A stretch of 64,000 nt of DNA from Proteus vulgaris. GTDB lineage: Bacteria; Pseudomonadota; Gammaproteobacteria; Enterobacterales; Enterobacteriaceae. This document shows, piece by piece, positions 31,551 through 41,486 of the stretch. A program made the position numbers and the translations under genes. Location: positions 1-64,000 of the forward strand of contig NZ_JAEHOQ010000001.1 in the NCBI RefSeq assembly GCF_016239305.1, given 5' to 3'. Under the pieces are notes generated by a model. That model saw only the letters and a program-made list of their open reading frames with translations, had not been told where the DNA came from and ran no database searches. Each line of letters begins with the position of its first letter. Position 1 is the stretch's first letter.

Positions 31551-32129
31551 TTACTTTTCCATTTCTTTTTCAATTAATTGGATAAGAATATGGATAACTT
31601 TGATATGAATTTCTTGAATACGATCAGCATAACCAAAATGAGGAACGCGAATTTCAATATCCGCAGTACCGTCCATCTTGCCACCGTCTTTCCCCGTTAG
31701 CGTAATGACTTTCATGCCTTTTTCACGCGCAGCACTAATCGCTTTGATGATATTGCCTGAGTTACCTGAAGTCGAAATACCTAGTAGAACATCACCTTCT
31801 CTACCTACAGCTTCAACATAACGCGAAAATACATATTCATAGCCAAAATCATTGCTCACACATGAAATATGACTTACATCAGAAATTGCAATGGCAGGAT
31901 AACCTGGGCGATTTTCACGATAACGCCCTGTCAGCTCTTCAGCAAAATGCATTGCGTCACAGTGAGAACCACCATTACCACAAGATAATACTTTGCCACC
32001 AGCTTTAAAAGAATCTGCCAATAATACAGCTGCTTTTTGAATAGCTTCAATGTTTGCATCATCTTGAAGAAAGCGAGAAAGGGTATCTGCTGCTTCTGTT
32101 AACTCACCACGGATAAGATCTTGGTACAT
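31551..32129 (-). CDS. gmhA: Sedoheptulose-7-phosphate isomerase
   Basis: A 192-residue SIS-domain enzyme making D-glycero-D-manno-heptose 7-phosphate, the first step of LPS inner-core heptose synthesis. Motifs are [28 protein letters not shown] (from about residue 50) and [15 protein letters not shown] near 117. Zinc-binding His and Glu are in [10 protein letters not shown]. It forms the gmhA-yafJ pair, divergent from fadE, as in E. coli. Confidence 0.97.
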   Translation of the reverse strand: MYQDLIRGELTEAADTLSRFLQDDANIEAIQKAAVLLADSFKAGGKVLSCGNGGSHCDAMHFAEELTGRYRENRPGYPAIAISDVSHISCVSNDFGYEYVFSRYVEAVGREGDVLLGISTSGNSGNIIKAISAAREKGMKVITLTGKDGGKMDGTADIEIRVPHFGYADRIQEIHIKVIHILIQLIEKEMEK

Positions 32130-32323
32130 AGGATTTTTACTCCAGAAAGGGTAATCGAAATTTTCTGTTTCTCAGTGTAACGGATCCGATGTCATGAAAG
32201 AAGATACCCATTACCGACAAATGCTAACTTCTCTCATTTACGAATAATTTGTGAGCTATATTGTAATTAGAATGTAAATATATTGATAAAAGTTAGTGAC
32301 TAGATTAGATCTAAATAACAAAC

Positions 32324-32340
32324 AACAGGTCTGACCTCCG
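32324..32340. promoter_or_regulatory. FadR-like operator before fadE
   Basis: AACAGGTCTGACCTCCG carries the core GGTCTGACC of the FadR consensus (roughly AACTGGTCNGACCAGTT). It lies 28-44 bp upstream of the fadE ATG, a suitable place to repress. Long-chain acyl-CoA would relieve FadR. Confidence 0.65.
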
Positions 32341-32367
32341 ATCTCTTGCTAACTACAGGAGTTTATT

Positions 32368-34815
32368 ATGACACTACTCAGTATTGCACTTTTCATTATT
32401 CTTATTGGCATACTTAGTTATCGCAAATTTGGTATTGTGGTAAGTAGCCTTGTTCTCATTGCTTATACTTTTGTAATGGGTCTTGTTAATATTTGGAGTT
32501 ACTGGCTACTCCTTCCCGTTGCATTGGTTTTATTACCCTTTACACTTCCGTCTATTCGTAAAGCCTATATTTCTGCTCCTGCACTTAAAGCATTTCAAAA
32601 AGTCATGCCTTCTATGTCTAAAACAGAACAAGAAGCCATTGATGCAGGTACAACATGGTGGGAAGGTGAGCTTTTCCGTGGTGCTCCTGATTGGAAGCAA
32701 CTGCATAATTATCCCAAACCACAACTCACTACTGAAGAGCAAGCGTTCCTTGATGGTCCAGTAGAAGAAGTTTGTCGTATGACAAATGACTTTGAAATCA
32801 CTCATGAATTAGCTGATTTACCACCTGAAATCTGGCAGTACCTGAAAGATAATCGCTTCTTTGCGATGATCATTAAAAAGGAATATGGTGGATTAGAGTT
32901 TTCTGCCTATGCTCAATCTCGTGTATTGCAAAAATTGGCTGGAGTATCAGGTATTTTAGCCATCACAGTTGGTGTACCTAACTCTTTAGGCCCCGGTGAA
33001 CTTCTTCAACACTATGGTACTGATGAGCAGAAAAAACGCTATTTACCCGGTTTAGCCAAGGGAGATGAAATTCCTTGCTTTGCTTTAACCAGTCCTGAAG
33101 CTGGTTCTGATGCAGGTGCGATCCCAGACAGTGGTGTCGTTTGCATGGGAGAATGGCAAGGAGAGCAAATATTAGGTATTCGCTTAACTTGGAATAAGCG
33201 CTATATCACCCTTGCACCTATCGCAACCGTATTAGGGCTAGCGTTTAAATTGCGTGATCCTGAACATCTTTTAAGTAACGATGAAAACCCTGGTATTACC
33301 TGTGCATTAATTCCAACCGATGTAAAAGGGGTTGAAATTGGCCATCGCCATTTCCCATTAAACGTTCCGTTTATGAATGGGCCTACTCGCGGTAAAGATG
33401 TTTTTGTTCCTATTGATTATATTATTGGTGGGCCAAAAATGGCAGGGCAAGGTTGGAGAATGCTGGTGGAGTGCCTTTCTGTTGGTCGTGGAATTACTCT
33501 ACCTTCAAACTCTACGGGTGGATTAAAAAGTGTAGCGATGGCAACCGGCGCTTATTCTCGAGTCCGCCGTCAGTTCAAAATTCCTATTGGTAAAATGGAA
33601 GGTATTGAAGAGCCATTAGCGCGTCTGGCTGGTAATGCTTATCTTTTAGATGCGGCAGCAACCTTAATTACCACAGGTATTATGTTAGGGGAAAAACCTG
33701 CCGTTTTATCTGCTATCGTCAAATATCATTGTACACATAGAGCACAGCGTGGCGTTATTGATGCAATGGATATTGTTGGTGGTAAAGGGATCTGCCTTGG
33801 AACTTCAAATTTTGTTGCCCGTTCTTATCAAGGTTCACCTATTGCGATCACCGTTGAAGGTGCCAATATTTTAACGCGTAGCATGATCATTTATGGTCAA
33901 GGTGCTATTCGTTGCCACCCTTATGTGTTAGATGAAATTGCCGCAGCACGTGACAGCAATCTACATGATTTTGACCGAGCTTTGTTTGGCCATATCGGGC
34001 ATGTTGCAAGTAACACCTTACGAAGCATTTGGTTAGGTATCACTAATGGTCGTTTAAGTGCATCACCAACCAATGATGAAACTCGTCGTTACTATCAGCA
34101 AATTAACCGTCTTAGTGCCAATATGGCTTTATTATCTGATGTTTCAATGGGTGTTTTAGGTGGAAGTTTAAAACGCCGTGAGCGTATCTCTGCTCGTTTG
34201 GGTGATATTTTAAGTCATATCTTCCTCGCTTCTGCTGCCTTAAAACGCTATGAGGATGAAGGCCGTCATACTGCCGATTTGCCATTAGTGCATTGGAGTG
34301 TGAAAGAGTGTCTATACCAAGCTGAAAATGCAATTGATGAACTGTTACGTAATTTCCCAAGTCGGATGATTGCAGGTACTATGCGCGCTATTATTTTCCC
34401 TCTTGGCAAAGCGCAAAAACTACCATCCGATAAACTAGACAGTAAAGTAGCTCAAATTATTCAGCAACCATCTGAGACTCGCGATCGTATTGGTAGAGGT
34501 CAATTCCTAACACCTTGTAAACACAATCCACATGGCTTAATGGAAGAAGCGTTGCTTGATATTCTGGCAGCAGAACCCATTTTCGACCGAATTTGCCGCC
34601 TCTACGAGAAAAAATTCAGTTTTACTCAATTAGATAAGTTAGCAGATAAAGCGTTAGCGGATAAACGAGTGACTCCAGAAGAAGCTGATATTTTACGTAA
34701 AGCTGAACAAAGTCGTTTACGTAGTATCAATGTTGATGAGTTTGACTTTGATGCGCTGGCGGTGCCCGCAAAAAAGTCTAAAGCGAGTGATACCAAAACA
34801 GATAAAGCAGCCTAG
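32368..34815 (+). CDS. fadE: Acyl-CoA dehydrogenase FadE
   Basis: An 815-residue FAD enzyme catalysing the first step of fatty-acid beta-oxidation. The enterobacterial FadE is about 814 residues, larger than typical ACADs. An N-terminal membrane segment (residues 1-60, two hydrophobic stretches) is followed by the ACAD core: [11 protein letters not shown] near 171, [18 protein letters not shown] near 236 and [18 protein letters not shown] near 505. The C-terminal DUF1974-type extension ends in a lysine-rich tail. TACAGGAG precedes the ATG. Divergent from gmhA, with a FadR-like site upstream. Confidence 0.96.
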   Translation: MTLLSIALFIILIGILSYRKFGIVVSSLVLIAYTFVMGLVNIWSYWLLLPVALVLLPFTLPSIRKAYISAPALKAFQKVMPSMSKTEQEAIDAGTTWWEGELFRGAPDWKQLHNYPKPQLTTEEQAFLDGPVEEVCRMTNDFEITHELADLPPEIWQYLKDNRFFAMIIKKEYGGLEFSAYAQSRVLQKLAGVSGILAITVGVPNSLGPGELLQHYGTDEQKKRYLPGLAKGDEIPCFALTSPEAGSDAGAIPDSGVVCMGEWQGEQILGIRLTWNKRYITLAPIATVLGLAFKLRDPEHLLSNDENPGITCALIPTDVKGVEIGHRHFPLNVPFMNGPTRGKDVFVPIDYIIGGPKMAGQGWRMLVECLSVGRGITLPSNSTGGLKSVAMATGAYSRVRRQFKIPIGKMEGIEEPLARLAGNAYLLDAAATLITTGIMLGEKPAVLSAIVKYHCTHRAQRGVIDAMDIVGGKGICLGTSNFVARSYQGSPIAITVEGANILTRSMIIYGQGAIRCHPYVLDEIAAARDSNLHDFDRALFGHIGHVASNTLRSIWLGITNGRLSASPTNDETRRYYQQINRLSANMALLSDVSMGVLGGSLKRRERISARLGDILSHIFLASAALKRYEDEGRHTADLPLVHWSVKECLYQAENAIDELLRNFPSRMIAGTMRAIIFPLGKAQKLPSDKLDSKVAQIIQQPSETRDRIGRGQFLTPCKHNPHGLMEEALLDILAAEPIFDRICRLYEKKFSFTQLDKLADKALADKRVTPEEADILRKAEQSRLRSINVDEFDFDALAVPAKKSKASDTKTDKAA

Positions 34816-34853
34816 TTAATTTATATAAGGGCAAATCACCCGCCCAATAAAAC

Positions 34854-34911
34854 AAAACACCTCATCACTAAATGAACTGGGGTCAGTTCATAACAAGTCA
34901 TGAGGTGTTTT
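34854..34911. terminator. Bidirectional terminator with nested hairpin, fadE/lysA
   Basis: An outer 12-bp stem (AAAACACCTCAT at 34854-34865 with ATGAGGTGTTTT at 34900-34911) encloses an inner 8-bp hairpin (ATGAACTG at 34872-34879 with CAGTTCAT at 34884-34891). It lies between the convergent fadE and lysA. The nested form is unusual for a plain terminator. Confidence 0.75.
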
Positions 34912-34947
34912 AATTTCAATAAAAGTAAGATTAATAAAAAGGATTAG

Positions 34948-36189
34948 CTAGAGATTTAACTCCAACGCTAATAATTCTTCTATGGTTTGACGGCGTCGAA
35001 TTAATTGAGAAGTCCCTTTTGTTATTAATACTTCAGGAATAAGAGGACGACTATTATAATTAGATGACATTGAAGCACCATAAGCTCCTGTATCATGAAT
35101 AATTATGTAATCACCCACTTGAGCTTGAGGTAATAAACGAGGGATAACAGTGCCACCTTCCTGCTGAGTAAAAACATCTCCTGATTCACAAAGCGGGCCT
35201 GCAACAATAGTTTCTTGTAATTCTGTTATTGGCTTTATTTGCCCATGATTATCTAAAACTGAAATTTGATGATAACTACCATACATCGCAGGACGCATTA
35301 AATCACTAAATCCAGCATCCACCAGCACATAGTGACGACTCCCCATCGATTTAACCGCCCTCACTTGAGAAACTAATACACCAGACTCAGCCACTAAGAA
35401 ACGCCCAGGCTCGATTTCAAGCTCAATATCATGACCAAGATGTTGTGCAATACGTTGGCGTGCTTTATCCCACAACGAAAAATAGTGGGTTAAATCGACC
35501 GTAGCATCACCTTCTTGATATGGCGTTGATAATCCCCCACCTGCTGAAATAGCATTAATATCAACTTTAGAGGTAAGCACTTGCTCTACCATTGCATCAC
35601 ATACACTAGCGAGATGTTGATAATCAACACCAGAACCAATATGCATATGAAAACCAACCAAACTTAATTTATATTGGCGGATGACCGCTAACGCTTCGGG
35701 AACATCATCGAACCAAATGCCATGTTTACTATTTTCACCACCTGTATTGGTTTTTTGGCTATGTCCGTGACCAAATCCGGGGTTAACTCTTATCCAAACG
35801 GCATGCCCTTGATTGCGCTCACCTAATTGACGAAGCATATCAATAGAACCGGCATTAACAGGAATATCTAACTCAACAACACGCTCAAGGGTTTTTTCAT
35901 CAAGTAAATCAGCTGTAAAGACAATCTCACTTTTTTCTCTACCACCTTGATAACCCGCCACTAAAGCACGTTCGATTTCACCTAATGAAACTGAGTCTAC
36001 TTTTACACCCTGTGCTTTCATTAAACGTAAGATATGAATATTTGAGCAAGCCTTTTGAGCAAATCGAACCACATCAAACGATTTTAGTTGAGCAATACGT
36101 TCAGATATTGTATCGCCTTGATAGATCCATAATGGCGTCCCATACGTTTGCGCGAGTTGATATTGAGCCATAGTGATTGATGTTGTCAT
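34948..36189 (-). CDS. lysA: Diaminopimelate decarboxylase
   Basis: A 413-residue PLP enzyme (fold type III) that converts meso-diaminopimelate to L-lysine. The PLP lysine lies in VRFAQKACSN near residue 46. Also present are FHMHIGSG near 178, SAGGGLSTPY near 212, and GPLCESGDVF near 322, which supplies the Cys and Asp of the substrate site. It is divergent from lysR, its usual activator, with a 111 bp shared promoter region. Confidence 0.97.
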   Translation of the reverse strand: MTTSITMAQYQLAQTYGTPLWIYQGDTISERIAQLKSFDVVRFAQKACSNIHILRLMKAQGVKVDSVSLGEIERALVAGYQGGREKSEIVFTADLLDEKTLERVVELDIPVNAGSIDMLRQLGERNQGHAVWIRVNPGFGHGHSQKTNTGGENSKHGIWFDDVPEALAVIRQYKLSLVGFHMHIGSGVDYQHLASVCDAMVEQVLTSKVDINAISAGGGLSTPYQEGDATVDLTHYFSLWDKARQRIAQHLGHDIELEIEPGRFLVAESGVLVSQVRAVKSMGSRHYVLVDAGFSDLMRPAMYGSYHQISVLDNHGQIKPITELQETIVAGPLCESGDVFTQQEGGTVIPRLLPQAQVGDYIIIHDTGAYGASMSSNYNSRPLIPEVLITKGTSQLIRRRQTIEELLALELNL

Positions 36190-36300
36190 AATATTTACTC
36201 ATAAAAGTCACTGGTGAATAAATAATTATTAATTAACTTAGAAAGGAATAAAAATATCAAATAAGCTACACTCTATTCATTTTTGATATAGGAATAATAA

Positions 36301-37227
36301 ATGAAAGCTCCTTTTAACTGGCGACATATTGAAATATTTCATGCTGTAATGACGACACAAAATCTCACTGAAGCTGCTGAATTACTGAAAACCTCACAAC
36401 CTACTGTAAGTCGAGAGTTATCACGTCTTGAGCATCTATTATCATTTAAGTTATTTGACAGGATAAAAGGCCGACTCCAGCCCACGGCGGAAGGATTACG
36501 CTTTTTTGAAGAAGTACAACGCTCTTACTATGGTTTAGATAGGATCATAAATGTTGCTGAAAGTATTCGTCATTTTCGACAAGCCGAACTAAATATCACT
36601 TGTTTACCTGCATTCGCTCAATCATTGCTACCTTCTATTTGTCGTCAATTTATTGATCAACATCCCGATGTCAATTTAACCATCGTCCCTCAAGAATCGC
36701 CATTGTTAGAAGAGTGGCTATCTGCTCAACATTATGATTTAGGATTAACAGAACACACTCAGACACCCGCAGGAACTCGACAAGAAACACTGTTAACACT
36801 CAATGAAGTCGCCGTATTACCTAAATCACATCCATTGTGTCAAAAACCATTGTTACACCCGTCTGATTTTCAGAACGAGCGCTTTATCAGCTTATCTGTT
36901 AATGATACTTATCGACAGCTCATTGATGCCGTTTTTATTCAAGAAGGAATAGCGCGACAATTAGTCATGGAAACACAAAGTGCTGCATCTATTTGCGCCA
37001 TGGTCAGTGAAAATATTGGTATTTCAATTGTTAACCCTATAACTGCTCTTGATTACCTCAATAAAACACTTTGCATTCGCCCTTTAAGCTTTACGATCCC
37101 TTTTACTATAAGCTTAATTTGTCCTTCACATCGTCCATCATCACAACTAGTTTCCTATTTTATTGATGTAATGAAAAACACATTAGCGGATTACCCTACA
37201 CGCTTAAAGCTCGCTTTTACCCGATAA
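36301..37227 (+). CDS. lysR: LysR, transcriptional activator of lysA
   Basis: A 308-residue LysR-type regulator. The winged helix-turn-helix occupies residues 1-65 (HAVMTTQNLTEAAELLKTSQPTVSRELSRLE), followed by a linker helix and a substrate-binding-like effector domain. Position divergent from lysA and sequence similarity to E. coli LysR support the name; E. coli LysR senses diaminopimelate and lysine. Its last 24 bp overlap the convergent LysR-family gene. Confidence 0.92.
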   Translation: MKAPFNWRHIEIFHAVMTTQNLTEAAELLKTSQPTVSRELSRLEHLLSFKLFDRIKGRLQPTAEGLRFFEEVQRSYYGLDRIINVAESIRHFRQAELNITCLPAFAQSLLPSICRQFIDQHPDVNLTIVPQESPLLEEWLSAQHYDLGLTEHTQTPAGTRQETLLTLNEVAVLPKSHPLCQKPLLHPSDFQNERFISLSVNDTYRQLIDAVFIQEGIARQLVMETQSAASICAMVSENIGISIVNPITALDYLNKTLCIRPLSFTIPFTISLICPSHRPSSQLVSYFIDVMKNTLADYPTRLKLAFTR

Positions 37228-38124
37228 GCCAAGCCAATGCGGAGAGGATGTAAACCACTCAACAAGAAAATCGAGCAATACACGTACTGCTACTGGCATA
37301 TTTTGCCGACTTGCTAAAACGGCATAAATCCCCATAGGTTGAGCTTGATAATCAGCTAAAACGTGTTCTAGCTCTCCACTTTCAAGATAAGGTTTTGCTG
37401 AATAATAAGGCTGTAATGATATCCCTGCACCTTTTAACGTTGCTTGCAATAACACAACAGATTCATTGGCACTCAAATTACCGCCAACAGGTACAGAATA
37501 ACGTTCATTATCTAAATTAAATTCCCACAAACTACGACCAAAAAAACGATAGGTTAAACACTGATGTTGAGCGAGATCATCCGGTGTTTTCGGTATCCCT
37601 TTTTTTACTAAATAATCTTTATGAGCACACACCACAGAAAGGCATGTTGCCAGTGGTCGCGCAATTAAATTAGGCTCAAGATGATTAGTAATACGCAAAG
37701 CAATATCAATGCGTTCTTCTACCAAATTAACCGTTTGATTAGTAATTTGTAAATCGACGGCAATTAAAGGGTAACATTGCATAAATTCACAGATAGCCAC
37801 AGATAAAATGCTATTTGCTAATGATTGTGAACTGGTAATACGAACAAGCCCACTAATTTGATGGCGCTCTTTAGGAATATTAGCGGGGATACGTTCTGCC
37901 ATTTCTAATAATTGTAAGCTTTGTTCATAAACCATCTCACCAACAGATGTTAAGCTCTGTTTGCGTGTCGTTCTATGCAATAAACGAACACCCGCCCATT
38001 CCTCCATTTCATTTAAATAGCGAGTTACCATGGCTCTAGACATACCTAGATAATCAGCAGCTTTTATCATGCTACCTTGCTTCACAATGGTCACAAAAAC
38101 TTCTGATGATTTTATTTTATCCAT
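37204..38124 (-). CDS. LysR family regulator, divergent from the MBL-DsbA pair
   Basis: A 306-residue LysR-type regulator. The N-terminal HTH is SMIKAADYLGMSRAMVTRYLNEME (residues 18-41) with the typical GVRLLHRTTRKQSLT wing. An effector-binding domain covers about residues 90-290. It is of the group (AaeR/DhcR-like) often set divergently from its target. The next gene, divergent by 105 bp, is the MBL-fold/DsbA-like operon, so that is the likely target. Converges on and overlaps lysR. Confidence 0.9.
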   Translation of the reverse strand: MDKIKSSEVFVTIVKQGSMIKAADYLGMSRAMVTRYLNEMEEWAGVRLLHRTTRKQSLTSVGEMVYEQSLQLLEMAERIPANIPKERHQISGLVRITSSQSLANSILSVAICEFMQCYPLIAVDLQITNQTVNLVEERIDIALRITNHLEPNLIARPLATCLSVVCAHKDYLVKKGIPKTPDDLAQHQCLTYRFFGRSLWEFNLDNERYSVPVGGNLSANESVVLLQATLKGAGISLQPYYSAKPYLESGELEHVLADYQAQPMGIYAVLASRQNMPVAVRVLLDFLVEWFTSSPHWLGLSGKSEL

Positions 38125-38137
38125 TTTATTTGCTCGA

Positions 38138-38190
38138 TTTATGCAACAATTAATTGCCTGAAATGGGGTTTTTCTCTTGTTTTATGCAAC
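38138..38190. promoter_or_regulatory. Candidate LysR-regulator operator (direct repeats)
   Basis: TTTATGCAAC occurs at 38138-38147 and again at 38181-38190, 43 bp apart, about four helical turns. Both copies lie in the 105 bp between the divergent LysR-type gene and the MBL-fold gene. The repeat is inferred, not known, to be a binding site. Confidence 0.45.
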
Positions 38191-38229
38191 CTATTATAGT
38201 CAGCAACAACATTATGGAGAAAACAAAAG

Positions 38230-39102
38230 ATGAAAAAATTACTTCCTTTAACACTTGCAACAACCGCCTTCTTCGCAACTTCAGCACTAGCTACTGAATT
38301 AACATTAGATATTTATAATCCAGGAGAGGCGAGTGTTTTCCCTGTTTCTTCTGAAATTATCTATGGTGATAAAGACGCTGTTTTAATTGATGCACAATTT
38401 CAAAAAAATGATGCACAAGCCTTAGTTAATAAGATCAAGGCTTCTGGAAAAAACCTGACTTATATCTATATCAGCCATTCAGATCCTGATTTTTATTTTG
38501 GGTTAGATGTTATTACTGATGCGTTTCCAAATGCTAAAGTGATTGCAACTGCACCCACAATTAATGCCATCAACGAAACCCAAGCGGGAAAACTTACTTA
38601 CTGGGGACCCGTACTTAAAGAAAATGCCCCTAAAAAAATCATCATTCCTGAAGTGGTAACGGGCGATAGTTTTTCTATTGAAGGAGAGACTATTTCTATC
38701 AAAGGATTAGATAGCCAATCTCCAGATAGAACATATCTTTATGTACCAAAACTGAATGCAGTAATGGGGGGTGTTTTAGTTTCTGAAAATATTCATGTTT
38801 GGTTAGCTGATAGTCAAACTGTCGCAGAGCGCCAACACTGGGTTAACGCATTGCAACAAATAAAATCACTCTCACCAAAAACCGTTATTCCTGGTCATTA
38901 TTTACCTAAAGCAACATATAGCCTACAAGCAGTTGACTTTACGATGAATTACCTAATTGAGGCTGAGAAAAATCTTGAAAAGACAAAAAATTCAGATGAA
39001 TTTATTGCAGTAATGGAAAAAACTCATCAGAATTTAGCAGATAAATCAAGCCTAGAGCTTAGTGCAAAGGTACTTAAAGGAGAGATGCAATGGCCTCAGT
39101 AA
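38230..39102 (+). CDS. Exported metallo-beta-lactamase-fold protein with incomplete metal site
   Basis: A 290-residue protein with a signal peptide (about residues 1-21, ending SALA). The MBL fold is recognisable: DKDAVLIDAQF, IYISHSDPDFYFGLDVI, GGVLVSENIHVWLAD and VIPGHYLP. The canonical HxHxDH is changed to HSDPDF, and the third-motif His is absent from GLDSQSPDRTYLY. The final His of PGH is kept. It therefore either binds metal with other residues or is not a classical metallo-hydrolase. The C-terminal part is helical. It overlaps the DsbA-like gene by 13 bp, so the two are cotranslated. Confidence 0.85.
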   Translation: MKKLLPLTLATTAFFATSALATELTLDIYNPGEASVFPVSSEIIYGDKDAVLIDAQFQKNDAQALVNKIKASGKNLTYIYISHSDPDFYFGLDVITDAFPNAKVIATAPTINAINETQAGKLTYWGPVLKENAPKKIIIPEVVTGDSFSIEGETISIKGLDSQSPDRTYLYVPKLNAVMGGVLVSENIHVWLADSQTVAERQHWVNALQQIKSLSPKTVIPGHYLPKATYSLQAVDFTMNYLIEAEKNLEKTKNSDEFIAVMEKTHQNLADKSSLELSAKVLKGEMQWPQ

Positions 39103-39758
39103 CAAGCAGTACAGGTAATACTCAAAGTACTAAAATATTGCACTATGTTTATGATCCTCTTTGTGGGTGGTGTTACGGTATTGCCCCTCTTATTGAAGTA
39201 GTGAGTAATATATTTCCAGATGCTATCAAGTTACATGGTGGTGGTTTGTTTACACCAGCAAGAGCCGTAACCGGTGGTCAATCATGGAAAGAACACGTCA
39301 CACCTATTGATGAGCGTATTAGCCAGTTATCAGGTCAAATTTTTAGTCATGCATACCGTGACGCTCTTGGTAACACAGAAATGGTACTAAACTCTCTGTT
39401 ACCTATTTCAGCCGTTCTTGTGGCTCAAATAATGGGAAAACGTGACATTTATTTATTAAAAGCATTACAAGAAGCCTATTACCTTGATGGTTTAAATATC
39501 AGTGATAAAAACACACTGTTATTTATTGTAAAAAAGCTAGGCTTTGATGTTGAACAGTTTGCATCTTTACTGTCTGAAATTAGTGAAGTACAAATTCAAC
39601 AACATTTAAGTCAAACACAGCAATTAATGGGCCAAGTTAATGGCCGTGGTTTTCCGACATTATTTATTGAAGATGCTCAAGGTTATCACCTGATACCCGT
39701 TGAAAAATATTTAGGTGATACAAAACGTTGGCAACAATTTATAACAGAAAATCTATAA
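39090..39758 (+). CDS. DsbA family oxidoreductase-like protein
   Basis: A 222-residue thioredoxin-fold protein with a helical insertion. The redox motif is CGWC in YDPLCGWCYG near residues 24-31, and the cis-proline loop is NGRGFPTLF near residue 188. There is no signal peptide, so it should act in the cytoplasm, like FrnE-type DsbA relatives. Substrates are unknown. The 13 bp overlap with the upstream exported MBL-fold gene implies a shared operon but not necessarily the same compartment. Confidence 0.87.
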   Translation: MASVTSSTGNTQSTKILHYVYDPLCGWCYGIAPLIEVVSNIFPDAIKLHGGGLFTPARAVTGGQSWKEHVTPIDERISQLSGQIFSHAYRDALGNTEMVLNSLLPISAVLVAQIMGKRDIYLLKALQEAYYLDGLNISDKNTLLFIVKKLGFDVEQFASLLSEISEVQIQQHLSQTQQLMGQVNGRGFPTLFIEDAQGYHLIPVEKYLGDTKRWQQFITENL

Positions 39759-39862
39759 TCGTCTTTACAGTGTGCTGATTTATTTCTTTATTTCTGCACA
39801 CTATCTTCTTTATTCAAGACATTACCCATTCTAAATATTGTAAATGTAAAATTATCAATAAA

Positions 39863-40522
39863 CTAAAAATAGAAACTAAGCACCATTAGTGTCGAAAAAG
39901 ATAAACAAGAGCCAAATGCGACCTTGTTTGAATATTCTTTTGTGGTTATTAATACCATGCAATACACACAAAACCCCAACAAAGAAGCACCTAAAAGAAT
40001 ATAAGGTAATTTTTCAAATCCACACCATGCGCCAATTGCACCAAACAATTTCACATCACCAAAACCCAATACACATTTTTGATAAATAAAATATCCCCAT
40101 AGGTAAACACTATAAAAAATCCCTGTCCCGATTAAAAAACCATAAAAAGCATGATGAAAAGAGACTAGGCCATATTCAGTGTAATTTATTGATAATCCTA
40201 AAAACAATAACCAAAACGTTAAGACATTAGGCAACAAAAAATAGTCTGCATCAAAAATAGAAAGCGTTAATAAATAAAAAGTTAATATTGAAAATATTAT
40301 CAATAAAGACAATGAGTTAATAGAACTCACCCAATAAAAAAAAATAACAAAATAACTAAAAATGAGCTGATAACGCCGAGATTTAGGTAATAAAGATAAT
40401 AATGAATAAAATGTACAATATTTAATTGGCATAAAAAAATAGCTAAGAAAGGAAAACAAGAAACTACCCTTCAATAAAAAATAAATAAAATTCATAAATA
40501 TCAACCCATTACTTATCACCAC
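39863..40522 (-). CDS. Short prepilin peptidase (A24 family)
   Basis: A 219-residue polytopic membrane protein. Aspartyl-protease signatures of type IV prepilin peptidases are present: DADYFLLPNVLT near residue 90 and the GxGD-type GFGDVKLFGAIGAW near 153. The N-terminal methyltransferase region with its CxxC zinc motifs is missing, so it is about 60-70 residues shorter than PilD. The start is uncertain (GTG at 40522 or ATG at 40495). It stands alone and very AT-rich, with no pilin gene adjacent. A partner could be the PilT-like ATPase at 43617. Confidence 0.82.
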   Translation of the reverse strand: MVISNGLIFMNFIYFLLKGSFLFSFLSYFFMPIKYCTFYSLLSLLPKSRRYQLIFSYFVIFFYWVSSINSLSLLIIFSILTFYLLTLSIFDADYFLLPNVLTFWLLFLGLSINYTEYGLVSFHHAFYGFLIGTGIFYSVYLWGYFIYQKCVLGFGDVKLFGAIGAWCGFEKLPYILLGASLLGFCVYCMVLITTKEYSNKVAFGSCLSFSTLMVLSFYF

Positions 40523-40744
40523 CTCTGTTAATTAACTGTATAAGAGAATAAATGGAATACCGAGAATTTCTTTTATTATTCCTCTGAAAACATGAAATTT
40601 TGCGACAAAACTCGCAAGAAAATTCACGCTATAATAACGACAAAAGCAAAGTGATAACTTGCATGCCATAATGTCATGCGTATGATGCATATCACATATT
40701 TTATTTATTACGGTTAACCATCTTTTACGTAAGGGTTTCACGTT

Positions 40745-41476
40745 ATGCGTATTCCTCGCATTTATCATCCAGAACCACTCACAGCAGGCACTCAAACAGC
40801 ATTAGATGACGAAGCATCTAATCATGTTGGACGTGTATTAAGAATGTCTACAGGACAAAAATTGGCACTGTTTGATGGTTCAAATCAGGTGTTTGATGCT
40901 GAAATCATTGAAAGCACAAAAAAGTCAGTCACAGTGCAAGTAAATGAAGGTATTGTTGATGATAAAGAATCCCCTCTCGATCTCCATTTAGGGCAAGTAT
41001 TGTCACGAGGCGAGAAAATGGAGTTTACTATTCAAAAATCAGTGGAGTTAGGTGTAAATACGATTACGCCACTGATCTCAGAACGCTGTGGTGTTAAACT
41101 AGATCCAAGCCGTTTAGAGAAAAAACATCAACAATGGCAAAAAATTATTATCTCGGCATGTGAACAGTGTGGTAGAAATACGCTTCCACAATTGATGCCA
41201 GTGATGTCATTAGAAGAATGGTGCGCTCAAAATGATGATAGTTTAAAACTCAATTTACACCCTAGAGCAAACCAAAGTATTAATACCTTACCCTTACCTG
41301 TTAAAAAAGTGCGCTTATTGATTGGCCCTGAAGGTGGACTTTCCCCTGAAGAAATCGCCATGACAGCAGAGCACCATTTTACTGATATTTTATTAGGTCC
41401 TCGTGTATTAAGAACTGAAACAACAGCGCTCACCGCAATCACCGCTTTGCAGGTTCGGTTTGGCGATCTGGGATAA
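40745..41476 (+). CDS. rsmE: 16S rRNA (uracil(1498)-N(3))-methyltransferase
   Basis: A 243-residue SPOUT-family methyltransferase acting on U1498 of 16S rRNA in the 30S subunit. An N-terminal PUA-like domain (residues 1-70) is followed by the trefoil knot, with the SAM site in [13 protein letters not shown] near 196 and [20 protein letters not shown] near 219. Its ATG follows TAAGGGTTTCACGTT. The gshB start lies 10 bp after its stop, as in E. coli. Confidence 0.97.
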   Translation: MRIPRIYHPEPLTAGTQTALDDEASNHVGRVLRMSTGQKLALFDGSNQVFDAEIIESTKKSVTVQVNEGIVDDKESPLDLHLGQVLSRGEKMEFTIQKSVELGVNTITPLISERCGVKLDPSRLEKKHQQWQKIIISACEQCGRNTLPQLMPVMSLEEWCAQNDDSLKLNLHPRANQSINTLPLPVKKVRLLIGPEGGLSPEEIAMTAEHHFTDILLGPRVLRTETTALTAITALQVRFGDLG

Positions 41477-41486
41477 AGGAGAAGTA

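Noticed and set aside
36190..36300. Lysine riboswitch upstream of lysA
   Set aside because: The spacer is only 111 bp, and LysR control is the normal mechanism; no conserved fold is visible.
40532..40795. 87-codon minus-strand frame before rsmE
   Set aside because: Overlaps the rsmE start, lacks an SD, and its composition is not protein-like.
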